The translations under genes and the position numbers were made by a program. A stretch of DNA of 64,000 bases. Source: Chitinophagaceae bacterium. Lineage in GTDB: Bacteria; Bacteroidota; Bacteroidia; Chitinophagales; Chitinophagaceae. Under the pieces are notes generated by a model that was not told where the DNA came from, searched no databases, and was given only the letters and a program-made list of their open reading frames with translations. The stretch covers positions 1-64,000 of the forward strand of contig JAFKGQ010000023.1 of assembly GCA_017307755.1 (NCBI GenBank). The letters are read 5' to 3'. This document shows, piece by piece, positions 32,649 to 41,471 of this stretch. Every line of letters starts with the position of its first letter. Positions within the stretch are counted from its first letter, which is position 1.

Positions 32649-35036
32649 TCATTCCTGGCTTTTTTTGATCCCCAGTTTTTTGATCTTGGAATGAAGGGTT
32701 GTGACGGGCAGACGCAGGAGCTCGGCCGCACCACCGGGACCGCCGATCTTGTGATTACATTTTTTCAGGACGGCAAGAATATGGTCCCGTTCCAGCTCAT
32801 CCAGCGTTTTTATCGAAGTGTCCGGGGTGATGTCGGAAAGGACGGTATCCGGGCCGGCGGGAAGGGAGATCTCCTTGATGGTGGAGCCGGTGGTCATCAA
32901 AACGCTGCGTTCGATGAACTGTTCAAGCTCACGGACATTGCCAGGCCAGTCGTAGCGCATGAGGCTTTCCAGCGCCCGCTGGGAGATGTTGGTTATCCGC
33001 TTGCCGGAGCGTTGGTTTTGTACACTGATGAAATGCGAGGCCAGGGTAGGAAGGTCTTCCTTTCTATCACGAAGAGGTGGAAGATGGATGGAAAACACAT
33101 TGAGTCGATGAAAAAGATCGCTGTGAAACCTGCCGGCTTCTACTTCTTTCCACAAATTGCGTTTGGAGGCGGCGATGATACGTACATTCTCTTTTTCCCG
33201 GATGGCCCTTAGCAGCTTAACTTGCAGATCCAGGGTCATTTCTCCTATCTCATCCAGGAACAGGGTGCCGTCACCCGTCAGCTCGAACTTTCCAATGCGT
33301 CTTTCCGCGGTCCCTGTAAAGCTGTCTTTCTCATGGCCAAAAAGCTCGCTTTCCACCAGATTGGCCGGCAGGGCGGCGCAGTCGATCTTGATCATAAGTT
33401 TATCTTTCCTGGGGGAGGCATCATGGATAGCTTTTGCCACCAATTCCTTCCCTGTGCCTGTTTCGCCAAGAAGGAGCACGGTGCTGTCCGAAGGACCGAT
33501 GATGGCCACCAATTGAAAGACCTTCTGCATGGCGCTGCCCGAGCCGATGATCTTTGTAAAACCGTGCGCTGTCTTGATCTGCTCCTGCAGGTAGAGGTTT
33601 TCCTCCTCCAGCCGGAATTTATAATAATTGACCTCCTCCAACCGGCGTTCGATCTCTTCATAGGCCCAGAGATTGGCCAGGCCAATGGCCAGGGGGGCGC
33701 ACAACCCTTGCAGCAGACTGAGGCTGCGTTGGGAGAGACGGCCTTTTTCTTTCAGATAGATGAATATACCGCCGACGCCTTTGTTGTTTTCCCGCAAAGG
33801 GAGCGCCACCATTTCCCGCATGCCGTTGTCAAAGACCAGGGGGATCTCCGACTGGAGCAGTGTCTCATAGATACCGTCATGTACCGGGTACGGGCTGTGG
33901 GGCTCGCCATCCTTATTCAGACGGAATATGACGATCTCGTCTAAGGGAACGATATGGCGCAGGGACTGTTCGACCCCAGCGAGGAGATCTGCTTTGTTAC
34001 GGGTGGTGGTAAGATCCTTACCCAGTGACAAAATGAGGGATTGGTCATTTTCTTTTTCCAAAAAAGCTTCGTGGATAAGAACATTTGTATATGCGACGGA
34101 TAACTGGTTGGACAAGGTGCGGATGAGGTCCAGGTGCCGCGGTGTGTACCGGCCCTTTTCCCTGGAAAAAAGAATAAGCAAACCAAAGCTTTCTCCTTCT
34201 TTGTGCAACGCCGTCATGACGACCTCCCCGATACCTTCCTCATGGCTTTGCCGGATATATTCCGGCATGTCGGCTGACGGATGTTTATCAAGATCGAAAA
34301 CCAGGGGACGGTCAGCGTTGAGAGCGGCCTCGATCATCCCGTTGCCGCTGCCCTTACCTGCCAGGATGATGCGACTGTGATCAAACACAAAGAGCTGCCG
34401 CAACCGGACATCCAGCAGCCGAAGCAGCTCGTCCTTATCCCTGACCCTGACGATGTCGGATGAAAGAGACAGCAGGACCTCATTGTCCTGCTGTTGCCGG
34501 AAGATACGCTCCTCAGCAAGTATATTCTTCAGGGCAGGCGACATCATATAAGAGAAGTGTTGTACCAGGTCCAGGTCGCCCACGCCGATGTGGGCCTTTT
34601 CAAAAAAAAAGAAAAAGGCGCCCAATAGCTGGTTGTGACTACGCAGACGGACGGCGATCATCCGGCTGATGGCGGGGCGGTACCAGCGGGAGATATAACG
34701 GGGCGGGTCAGGCCGGAGAAGGGTGACGGCTATGTCTACCACAAGTGGGGAAGGGGAGGCCATGGTGGTATTGTAAACCCCATCATCCATCCTGAATTTC
34801 TCTTGTGACAGGGACGCATATTCGCCATCGTCCTGACGGGCGGGGTTACAATGATGGATAAAAACGCTATGCGTCTCTTTGTCATCATTCACCACGGAAA
34901 GGAGGATATCGCTAAAGGTTAGATGAGGAGTAAATTGAACGGCTATTAACTGAAGCAGACCTTTTTTATCACTGACGGATGCCAGTTCATTGCCAAAAGT
35001 CAGGAATAATGACGAAAGGGAAAGGGGGTCTTTCAT
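32649..35036 (-). CDS. GAF-domain sigma54-activator-like (AAA+) regulator with degenerate sigma54 contacts
   Basis: The 795-residue protein has three GAF-like domains (about 20-175, 185-325, 335-460), a coiled coil (462-490), an AAA+ domain (about 495-715) and a Fis-like HTH at the C-terminus (GGAAELLRLPVTTLHSKIKKL). Walker A is GETGTGKE at 524-531 and Walker B is GTLFLDEIGEM at 590-600. The sigma54-contact loop reads DSFTGT (571-576) instead of GAFTGA. The L2/pre-sensor-I hairpin of about 13 residues that normally follows LLRALQEKE is absent (LLRAIREKENVRIIAA). Sensor I is ASKRN rather than ATNRD. It may thus act without sigma54, like TyrR. Two palindromes lie just upstream. Confidence 0.88.
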   Translation of the reverse strand: MKDPLSLSSLFLTFGNELASVSDKKGLLQLIAVQFTPHLTFSDILLSVVNDDKETHSVFIHHCNPARQDDGEYASLSQEKFRMDDGVYNTTMASPSPLVVDIAVTLLRPDPPRYISRWYRPAISRMIAVRLRSHNQLLGAFFFFFEKAHIGVGDLDLVQHFSYMMSPALKNILAEERIFRQQQDNEVLLSLSSDIVRVRDKDELLRLLDVRLRQLFVFDHSRIILAGKGSGNGMIEAALNADRPLVFDLDKHPSADMPEYIRQSHEEGIGEVVMTALHKEGESFGLLILFSREKGRYTPRHLDLIRTLSNQLSVAYTNVLIHEAFLEKENDQSLILSLGKDLTTTRNKADLLAGVEQSLRHIVPLDEIVIFRLNKDGEPHSPYPVHDGIYETLLQSEIPLVFDNGMREMVALPLRENNKGVGGIFIYLKEKGRLSQRSLSLLQGLCAPLAIGLANLWAYEEIERRLEEVNYYKFRLEEENLYLQEQIKTAHGFTKIIGSGSAMQKVFQLVAIIGPSDSTVLLLGETGTGKELVAKAIHDASPRKDKLMIKIDCAALPANLVESELFGHEKDSFTGTAERRIGKFELTGDGTLFLDEIGEMTLDLQVKLLRAIREKENVRIIAASKRNLWKEVEAGRFHSDLFHRLNVFSIHLPPLRDRKEDLPTLASHFISVQNQRSGKRITNISQRALESLMRYDWPGNVRELEQFIERSVLMTTGSTIKEISLPAGPDTVLSDITPDTSIKTLDELERDHILAVLKKCNHKIGGPGGAAELLRLPVTTLHSKIKKLGIKKSQE

Positions 35037-35046
35037 ATATACAATA

Positions 35047-35090
35047 TACGAAATTTCGTACCCATCGATACGAAAATACGAAATTTCGTA
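35047..35090. promoter_or_regulatory. Two palindromic operators upstream of the AAA+ regulator
   Basis: TACGAAATTTCGTA occurs as a perfect 14-bp palindrome at 35047-35060 and again at 35077-35090, centres 30 bases apart. An extra half site TACGAAA lies between them at 35069-35075. The first copy ends 11 bases before the start codon of the regulator. Repeated perfect palindromes there are best explained as binding sites for a dimeric DNA-binding protein, most simply the regulator itself. Confidence 0.75.
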
Positions 35091-35141
35091 TTTCCTGTGA
35101 CCCTATTTATTATCAAGTGATTGGTTTACAACCTACTAAGA

Positions 35142-36038
35142 TTAAACCTCCAGAAATATTCTCCGTTTGCTATTGTCAAGCAAGGTCATCACATCATCTT
35201 CAGTACCTGTAAAAGGACCGGAAGACTCTATTTTGAGTGTGGCCATGGCGGCAGCGAACTCCCCGGACTCCTGCAGGCTTTTGCCCTTGTTCCGGCAGTA
35301 AAGATAGCCTGCCATATAGGTGTCGCCGCAGCCCGTGGCATCTACAACTGTTGTGATAGGGCTATAGGCGGGTATGATATAGAAATTGCGGCCGTTGTAA
35401 ATAACGCTGCCCTTACTGCCAAGGGTGATGACCACTTCTTTTACACCCCAGTCAAAAAGGATCCTGGCTCCTTTACGGACATCCGTCTCGCCTGTCAGCA
35501 CCATCATTTCCGACTCGTTAGCCTTCAGGACGTGCACATATTGCAAAGCTTCCTTTTTGGCTGGCCAGTCGATGGCATGTACATTCTTATTTCGCACCTC
35601 CCTGAGATAACCCTGGACATCCAGGGACACCAGGCCTTTCTCCGAAAGGGGTTTGATCAACGAGGAAGGGATATCGTCGGCCAGCAGGGGGCCCAGATGA
35701 AAGAATCGGGCATCGATAGACAAAAGCTGGTCCGCCGTAAAGGGGTCGGCTTTTTGGGACACCCGCTGTACCCGGTGATCCTGGTCCTTGGTATAAATAT
35801 TCTCGAAATAGACGGTATAAGCGCTGGGGAAGGCTATTACTTCGATGCCCTTGGACCGGAGCTCTTCCACAATGTCCTTGTCTTTTTCAGCCAGCGCCGT
35901 CACCAGGGTATAGCTCAGCTCCATATTGCTGATGGCATTCGAAAAGTAGAAGGAAGTGCCTCCTGCCATATAAACGGTGGCTTTCGGGTTCACTACTTTG
36001 TCCAGGGTAATATGTCCTACGCAGCAAATGTCGTACAT
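35142..36038 (-). CDS. PfkB-family carbohydrate kinase
   Basis: The 298-residue protein belongs to the ribokinase fold. It has an N-terminal CCVGHITLDKVV and the substrate-binding MAGGTSFYFSNAISNM, then KANESEMMVLTG and the C-terminal anion-hole/catalytic motif DATGCGDTYMAGYLY (Cys instead of the usual Ala in GAGD). It phosphorylates a sugar, nucleoside or inositol-like alcohol; PfkB proteins with GCGDT are often of uncertain substrate. A well-spaced minus-strand promoter lies upstream (36108-36138). It is upstream of and codirectional with the AAA+ regulator, 105 bases apart, with the palindromes in between. Confidence 0.9.
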   Translation of the reverse strand: MYDICCVGHITLDKVVNPKATVYMAGGTSFYFSNAISNMELSYTLVTALAEKDKDIVEELRSKGIEVIAFPSAYTVYFENIYTKDQDHRVQRVSQKADPFTADQLLSIDARFFHLGPLLADDIPSSLIKPLSEKGLVSLDVQGYLREVRNKNVHAIDWPAKKEALQYVHVLKANESEMMVLTGETDVRKGARILFDWGVKEVVITLGSKGSVIYNGRNFYIIPAYSPITTVVDATGCGDTYMAGYLYCRNKGKSLQESGEFAAAMATLKIESSGPFTGTEDDVMTLLDNSKRRIFLEV

Positions 36039-36107
36039 GCTTCTTATTTATTATGTGCTAATGTGTTATGTCTTGCCGGTCTATTCGTCCTATTTACTGA
36101 CCAACTA

Positions 36108-36138
36108 CAAATTTAACTTATAAAAGGTTCACCTACAA
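36108..36138 (-). promoter_or_regulatory. Full Bacteroidota-type promoter of the PfkB kinase gene
   Basis: On the minus strand TTG (36138-36136) and TAAATTTG (36115-36108) are 20 bases apart, matching the TTG-N19-21-TAnnTTTG consensus. The start codon is 70 bases downstream. The rest of the 270-base gene-free stretch (36039-36308) holds a 7-bp inverted repeat (TGCCTGG/CCAGGCA, 36151-36175) and nothing else I recognise. Confidence 0.7.
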
Positions 36139-36308
36139 CCATAAAAACCGTGCCTGGGTTGACTGGTGCCAGGCATATGATCGCCCCCGGCATAAAAAGT
36201 TTAAGCAAGGGTACGCAATACCGCTATATCCAAGTCAAAAGTAAGCGTGAATTCCCCAGGGCGTACATTAAAAAGCTCTTAATGTCTGTTTCTGCAAGAA
36301 GACGGTGA

Positions 36309-37790
36309 TTACCCCCGGATAGACAGCGCATGATAAAAGATATTCAACGGGTCCCAATTCCGTTTCACCTGTTGTAACCTTGGATAGTTATCCTTATAGT
36401 ACAACGTATACCAGGGGATGCCGGAAGTATTCCATGCCGGGTCGGCAAGATCCGCATCGGGATGATTGATCATTGCGCCATCCGTCTGCTGGTTGGGGAC
36501 GGGCACCCCTCCGGAAGTGGCATACAGATCTCTGTAAAAAGCCCGGACCCAGGCCAGCGCATCCGCTTCCTGCCCGGGGTCGCCCCATCCCACATTACAG
36601 GCGGTGTCAAGTATAGCATCCCGCTGGGCTGAGGCAGTGGCGTCCGAAGGTACTTCATTTACTTTGCCGCCATAAGTAGCGAGTCCCAGGCCGCCAAAGG
36701 CATTGTAGTCCTGCGTAGTGAGATAATACCAGGCAGTAGCCATTTGTTCGTCGGTGAAGGGACGGCGCAGGAACGCATCTTTTACTTTAGCGCGTACCTG
36801 GTCGAAACCGGGTTGGAACAATTCAGGAAAAGGGTTGAGGGCAAAGCTCAGCCAGGGGCTTTTTTCTATCTGACGGGTATAAGGTATATCCACCCCCCTG
36901 GTGACAGCAGCCAGATGTTCGTCTATCAGCGTCTCAGCCTTGTCGCCTGCGGTCGACAGGCCTTTCATCTCCACTTTGCCTAACACCCGGCGGTTGAGAA
37001 AAAGGATATTGAACAATTGGATATAAGCCGAGCCGGGATGGCTGTTCTCCAGACACCACTGTCCAAAATTTCGGACCAGCAAGGTGAACGTAGTCTGATC
37101 GAAGTCTTTCCAATCCCATGTTATCCGGAAAGTAGTGATCGATGCGGGCGCTTTTGGTAGTGCCGTGTATGGGTCGGAGCCGGTGACTTCCGGGGACCTG
37201 AGCCAGTAGCGGGTGACGATGCCGAAATTACCGCCTCCGCCGCCTGTGTGCGCCCACCAAAGCTCGCGGTTGGGATCATCGGGCTCACGGGTAGCTATGA
37301 CACTATGCGCCTTTCCGGCGGCATCCACTGTCACCAGCTCCACACCATAAAGATGATCGGCCGCCAATCCGTATTCCCGGCAAAGGAAACCAAAAGCGCC
37401 TCCCAACACATGTCCTCCCACACCTACGCCCGGATGCTCAGCCGCGGGAAGCACAACTCCCCAGCCCAGGAAAAGCCTCCGGTACATCTCACCCACCGTG
37501 ACGCCGGCCTCTACTGCAAAAGCTGCTTTGTCCGTATCATAATAAACGCTTGTCATCAGGGACATATCGATGATGACACGGACGGCAGGATCGCCCACAA
37601 AACCCTCCAGACAATGACCTCCACTGCGCGCCACCAGCCGCCGCCGGCTATTTACTGCCTCCTGGACCGCCTCTATCACCTCAGCCGTGGAACCCGGCAG
37701 ACAAATGTAATCAGGCTGCCCTATAAAACGCTTGTTGAATGCTTTCCGGACGAGGTCGGCATAGCGGGGGTCGGTTGGTGTAATATTCAT
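36309..37790 (-). CDS. FAD-binding (BBE/PCMH-type) oxidoreductase
   Basis: The 493-residue protein has the PCMH FAD domain with RSGGHCLEGF, whose His is the usual 8-alpha covalent FAD ligand, and VGVGGHVLGGAFGFLCREYGLAADH. The substrate domain follows and the C-terminal BBE element is VKRNWDPLNIFYHALSI. Bicovalent members have a Cys two residues before the Pro of the G-x-C-P-T-V-G stretch; here that stretch is AEHPGVG, so attachment is probably through His alone. There is no signal peptide. Substrates of the family are sugars or aromatic alcohols. It is a single gene, divergent from the second FtsX permease. Confidence 0.9.
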   Translation of the reverse strand: MNITPTDPRYADLVRKAFNKRFIGQPDYICLPGSTAEVIEAVQEAVNSRRRLVARSGGHCLEGFVGDPAVRVIIDMSLMTSVYYDTDKAAFAVEAGVTVGEMYRRLFLGWGVVLPAAEHPGVGVGGHVLGGAFGFLCREYGLAADHLYGVELVTVDAAGKAHSVIATREPDDPNRELWWAHTGGGGGNFGIVTRYWLRSPEVTGSDPYTALPKAPASITTFRITWDWKDFDQTTFTLLVRNFGQWCLENSHPGSAYIQLFNILFLNRRVLGKVEMKGLSTAGDKAETLIDEHLAAVTRGVDIPYTRQIEKSPWLSFALNPFPELFQPGFDQVRAKVKDAFLRRPFTDEQMATAWYYLTTQDYNAFGGLGLATYGGKVNEVPSDATASAQRDAILDTACNVGWGDPGQEADALAWVRAFYRDLYATSGGVPVPNQQTDGAMINHPDADLADPAWNTSGIPWYTLYYKDNYPRLQQVKRNWDPLNIFYHALSIRG

Positions 37791-37940
37791 GTGCTTCGCT
37801 TGTTTTTCTTGTGATCATAAAAATACTTATTCCGGACGATGACCGTATCAAAAACGTGCAGCTCTTTTGCATTTAAAAAATATAATCGATTGATCACGTG
37901 ACAACTGCAAAGTTGGCACCATCCTAGTATTCAATCGTAT

Positions 37941-40331
37941 ATGCTGAAGAGTTATATCGTTACTGCCCTACGGAACCTCCGTCACAATAAATGGCACGTT
38001 TATATTAACATCGGCGGGCTTGCTGTCGGATTAGCCAGTTTTACGGTCATTCTTCTTTATCTGAATTATGAGCTAAGCTACGATAAATGGGCCCCCTCTC
38101 TGAAGCAAGTGTATAAAGTATCTATGCGTGAGCATGAGGACATTTTACCCATGACCCCGGCTCCGATGGCTTCTTTTCTGGCGCAGCATGCTCCCGGTGT
38201 AGAATCCGCTACGTCTGTCATGCCTGCCGGTGATTACGAGGCCCTGATCGCAAATGGCCGGCAAAAAATATATCAAAGAGGGCTTGTCACAACGGATTCC
38301 ACCTTCCTCAAAGTATTCCCCTATACTCTGGTGCGCGGAGATGCCGCTACGGCGCTGAACCAGCCCAATGCCATCATTCTTTCCGAGGAAGTTAGCCGGA
38401 AGCTATTCGGGAATGCAGACCCAATGGGTGCGCCGGTAAAGCTCTTCAATCAAATTGACGCCGTAGTCACGGGTATACTGAAAGAGCCGGAAACCCCCTC
38501 TCATCTGATGGTGAAAATGGTGATGCGTGATCCTGCCGGCAGGCAAAATATTTTTTGGCAGAATTATTCCTTTCAGACCTATATAAAGCTGCGTCATCCG
38601 ATGGCCGCCGGGCCACGTGACGAGCAGATCAACAGGGTCTTTTATGACGGCCATCTCAAAAATGACAATCAGACCTTCCGCCAGTATGAAAAAGCCGGCC
38701 CAGCTACGACATTATTTTCCGATGCGGTGGCAGATATCCACAATTTCCCCCGGCACGGCGAAAGTCAATTTACCATCACAATCGTGCTGCTGGTACTGGC
38801 CGTCTTTATACTAATAGCGGGCGCCATTAATTTCAGCAACCTGGCATTGGCCAGGGCGATGACAAGGGCAAAGGAAGTAGGGGTCCGTAAAGTATTGGGA
38901 TCCGGCAGGATACAGATCATTACCCAATCTTTACTGGAGATTGCTGTTCAGTGTGTCATCAGTTTGTCGCTGGCCTTGTTACTAGTGAAAATGGTCCTGC
39001 CATATTTCAGCAGCCAATTCAATCTGCCGGTCAATTTTTTCCAGCGTGGACAGTTCCTCTCCCTTGGCGCCCAACTATCAGTTTGTCTGGTGATGATCAT
39101 TCTTGTCGCCGGGGTTTATCCGGCCGTCTTTCTTTCCGGGTTCAGGACGGCGGAAGTTTTAAAAGGCAAATACACGCGGGGTACGGGAGGGCGGCTTTTT
39201 AGGAATGGGCTGCTGGTGGTACAGCTATCTTTATCCGTCTTATTTATCACAGGGGTTATTGTTGTGAACCGGCAGGTGTCGTATATGCAGCACCAGTACC
39301 TTGGATTCGAACCCTCCAGGGTCATGCGGATTGAAGCCACCCAAAAGACAAGGGATACGGACTTCCCCCAGGTGCGAAACAAACTGCTCTCCATCCCGGG
39401 TGTGGAGTATGTTGCAAAATCCACCACCGTGGCAGGCGACTGGCGGAACGACACTACTACAAGGGAATTTCGATGCGACGGGAAAAAATTCCGGCTAAAC
39501 TCCTCAAAAGTGAGCGCCGACTATTTTTCCGTAATGAATATTCAATTGCTGCAAGGGCGGCTTTTCAGCGATCTTCACCCGGAAGACCCGGGTCATTCGG
39601 CCATCATCAACGAAACTGCTCTTCATAAACTGGGTGTGGCAAACCCCACCGGCAAACTTATTTATTTCTCGGGCTGCGACACTATCCCTTACACCATCGT
39701 AGGCGTGGTAAAAAACTTTCATGTGCAGGGTTTTCAGCATGCCGTAGAGCCCAGCATCTATACGATTTCGAATAATGCCTGTGAGTTCCGGTCCGGTGGC
39801 GCTATCCTTGTGCGGGTATCGACAGATCATGTGCAACAGACACTGGCAGGCATGCAGGCGGCATGGAAAAATATCGAACCCGATTTTCCCATTCGTTATT
39901 CCTTTCTGGACCAGGACTTTCAACAGCTGTTCACAGAATATATACGTCTTGAGCGGGTGATCTTTTTCTTTTCCATCATCTCACTCATCATTACCGGCGT
40001 CGGCTTGTTTGCGCTTACTTCTTTCCTGTGCCGGCAGCGGGTGAAGGAGGTCGGTATCCGGAAAGTATTAGGCGCTTCCGTCACCGGCGTGGCTGCGCTG
40101 TTGTCCAGGGATTTTCTAAAGATACTGGCGATCAGTATTGTCATTGCATTGCCTATAGCAGGATGGGCATTGAACAAATGGCTGGAAGGCTTTGCATACA
40201 GGATATCCATGACATGGTGGATCTTCGCGATGGCAGGATTGATCACCATCGGGCTCACTTTATTGACAGTCTGTATACAGGCGCTCCGCGCAGCCGGCGC
40301 CAACCCGGTGAAAAGTCTTCGCACGGAATAG
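37941..40331 (+). CDS. FtsX/MacB-type ABC transporter permease (orphan, second of three)
   Basis: The 796-residue protein has the same two-unit build as the other two: start MLKSYIVTALRNLRHNK, TM near 20-45, periplasmic MacB_PCD domain with VKVFPYTLVRGDA-like text, TMs around 275-300, 330-350 and 370-395, and RAKEVGVRKVLGSGR. A second unit follows with TMs near 675-697, 720-745 and 755-785 and QRVKEVGIRKVLGAS, ending NPVKSLRTE. No ATPase gene is adjacent. It shares only the family pattern with the first and third permeases, so the three are old paralogues and not a fresh amplification. Confidence 0.9.
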   Translation: MLKSYIVTALRNLRHNKWHVYINIGGLAVGLASFTVILLYLNYELSYDKWAPSLKQVYKVSMREHEDILPMTPAPMASFLAQHAPGVESATSVMPAGDYEALIANGRQKIYQRGLVTTDSTFLKVFPYTLVRGDAATALNQPNAIILSEEVSRKLFGNADPMGAPVKLFNQIDAVVTGILKEPETPSHLMVKMVMRDPAGRQNIFWQNYSFQTYIKLRHPMAAGPRDEQINRVFYDGHLKNDNQTFRQYEKAGPATTLFSDAVADIHNFPRHGESQFTITIVLLVLAVFILIAGAINFSNLALARAMTRAKEVGVRKVLGSGRIQIITQSLLEIAVQCVISLSLALLLVKMVLPYFSSQFNLPVNFFQRGQFLSLGAQLSVCLVMIILVAGVYPAVFLSGFRTAEVLKGKYTRGTGGRLFRNGLLVVQLSLSVLFITGVIVVNRQVSYMQHQYLGFEPSRVMRIEATQKTRDTDFPQVRNKLLSIPGVEYVAKSTTVAGDWRNDTTTREFRCDGKKFRLNSSKVSADYFSVMNIQLLQGRLFSDLHPEDPGHSAIINETALHKLGVANPTGKLIYFSGCDTIPYTIVGVVKNFHVQGFQHAVEPSIYTISNNACEFRSGGAILVRVSTDHVQQTLAGMQAAWKNIEPDFPIRYSFLDQDFQQLFTEYIRLERVIFFFSIISLIITGVGLFALTSFLCRQRVKEVGIRKVLGASVTGVAALLSRDFLKILAISIVIALPIAGWALNKWLEGFAYRISMTWWIFAMAGLITIGLTLLTVCIQALRAAGANPVKSLRTE

Positions 40332-40379
40332 GAAGGGAGCTAAGAAAAATTATTTTGAGGTTATAATGGTATTCGTTGT

Positions 40380-41264
40380 TTAATGATGTAATGACTTGAT
40401 AGTATAGCCGCTGGTATTGATGGTCACCGGGCTTTTTTTGATGGAAAGGGTTTGCAATCCCTTCTTTCCGCCGGCCTCTGTCTCCACCCAGAGATAGTTG
40501 GTGTTCAGCACAGGGATGGCGATGATATTGTTCTTCATCTTAGGGTCGTTGCGCAGCTTGTCCGGGTCCGCGGGCCGGCCCGCGCCCATCGTGTAGATCT
40601 TTACGGGATCAAAAGGCACTTTGGCATACCAGAAGCTGGCGGCACCCGTCCTGCCGGAAGAAGCCCGGGTATTGGTCATCTCGTATTCATCCGCCGTATA
40701 ACCTGCGATCTCACGGGTACGCCCCGTCTTACGGACGGAAAGATGCTCATCGTTCTTATCTTTTTCCAAAGGCCCTTTTTTAAAATGTTCAGCCATCTGT
40801 TTGGCTGCCAATCCGCCTTCCCCGACCACACGGGGCATGTTCATCACCATAATGGTCTTTGTCTTATCGTCGAACATCCAGGTATGCCCCTGTCTGGAAT
40901 AAACCATCAGACTAAAGCTTTTGTCCTGGGGTTTGAGGGCGGCATAATCGCCGGAGGTAGTAAAATAATAGGTCACTTCCTGTTCACCGTCCTCACCCCC
41001 CGTACGCTGTATCACCTGCCAGTCGAAGGTGAGGGTGGCGGGGATGGGTTCGTCTTGCCGGACGGTATCAACAGAGTCGGCAGAGACTGTCGTTTTATTT
41101 TTATGAAAAAGCCTGTCGAGGCTTTTATCCATAGCTTTTTCCGTACCGGATGCAGCGCCCTGACGGGCGCCTTCTCCCGCCCTTCTTTTTAGGATATCTC
41201 CCAATTGGGCCTGTGAGGCGGCAGCCAACCACCACCATAAAAGAGAAAGCAGATATTTTTTCAT
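40380..41264 (-). CDS. Exported DUF4412-like protein
   Basis: The 294-residue protein has a signal peptide (MKKYLLSLLWWWLAAASQAQ). It has a basic, Ala/Gly-rich stretch and then a domain resembling DUF4412: FDWQVIQRTGGEDGEQEVTYYF, TWMFDDKTKTIMVMNMP, REIAGYTADEYEMTN and WYAKVPFDPVKIY. In this family, domains read a 'moderately modified protein' beta fold of unknown role in the periplasm. An ATG two codons earlier (41270) is equally possible. It is convergent with the second FtsX permease and divergent from the sensor kinase. Confidence 0.7.
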   Translation of the reverse strand: MKKYLLSLLWWWLAAASQAQLGDILKRRAGEGARQGAASGTEKAMDKSLDRLFHKNKTTVSADSVDTVRQDEPIPATLTFDWQVIQRTGGEDGEQEVTYYFTTSGDYAALKPQDKSFSLMVYSRQGHTWMFDDKTKTIMVMNMPRVVGEGGLAAKQMAEHFKKGPLEKDKNDEHLSVRKTGRTREIAGYTADEYEMTNTRASSGRTGAASFWYAKVPFDPVKIYTMGAGRPADPDKLRNDPKMKNNIIAIPVLNTNYLWVETEAGGKKGLQTLSIKKSPVTINTSGYTIKSLHH

Positions 41265-41471
41265 AACCATAAGTTTAATGTCGATGTGAAACTAACAGGT
41301 GCTTGTTTGCCGTCCTATCGTCGTTGTACCTGTGGAAGGGGTGAGTCAATAGATGGCGGGTTTGGGGATGTGAATGCAGGGTAGGGGATGGGCCGCCGAT
41401 TATTGACCGGGGCAGGCCATTTATACAACGGCCCCTCTGTGTTCAGAAGTTTTATGCTTAATTTGAGAGGA

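Noticed and set aside
35121..36116. 331-codon plus-strand frame antisense to the PfkB kinase
   Set aside because: It is the complement of a gene with full PfkB motifs and its own promoter; the translation shows no family pattern.
36151..36175. Inverted repeat TGCCTGG/CCAGGCA
   Set aside because: Seven base pairs with an 11-base loop and no T-tract; not enough to call a terminator or operator.
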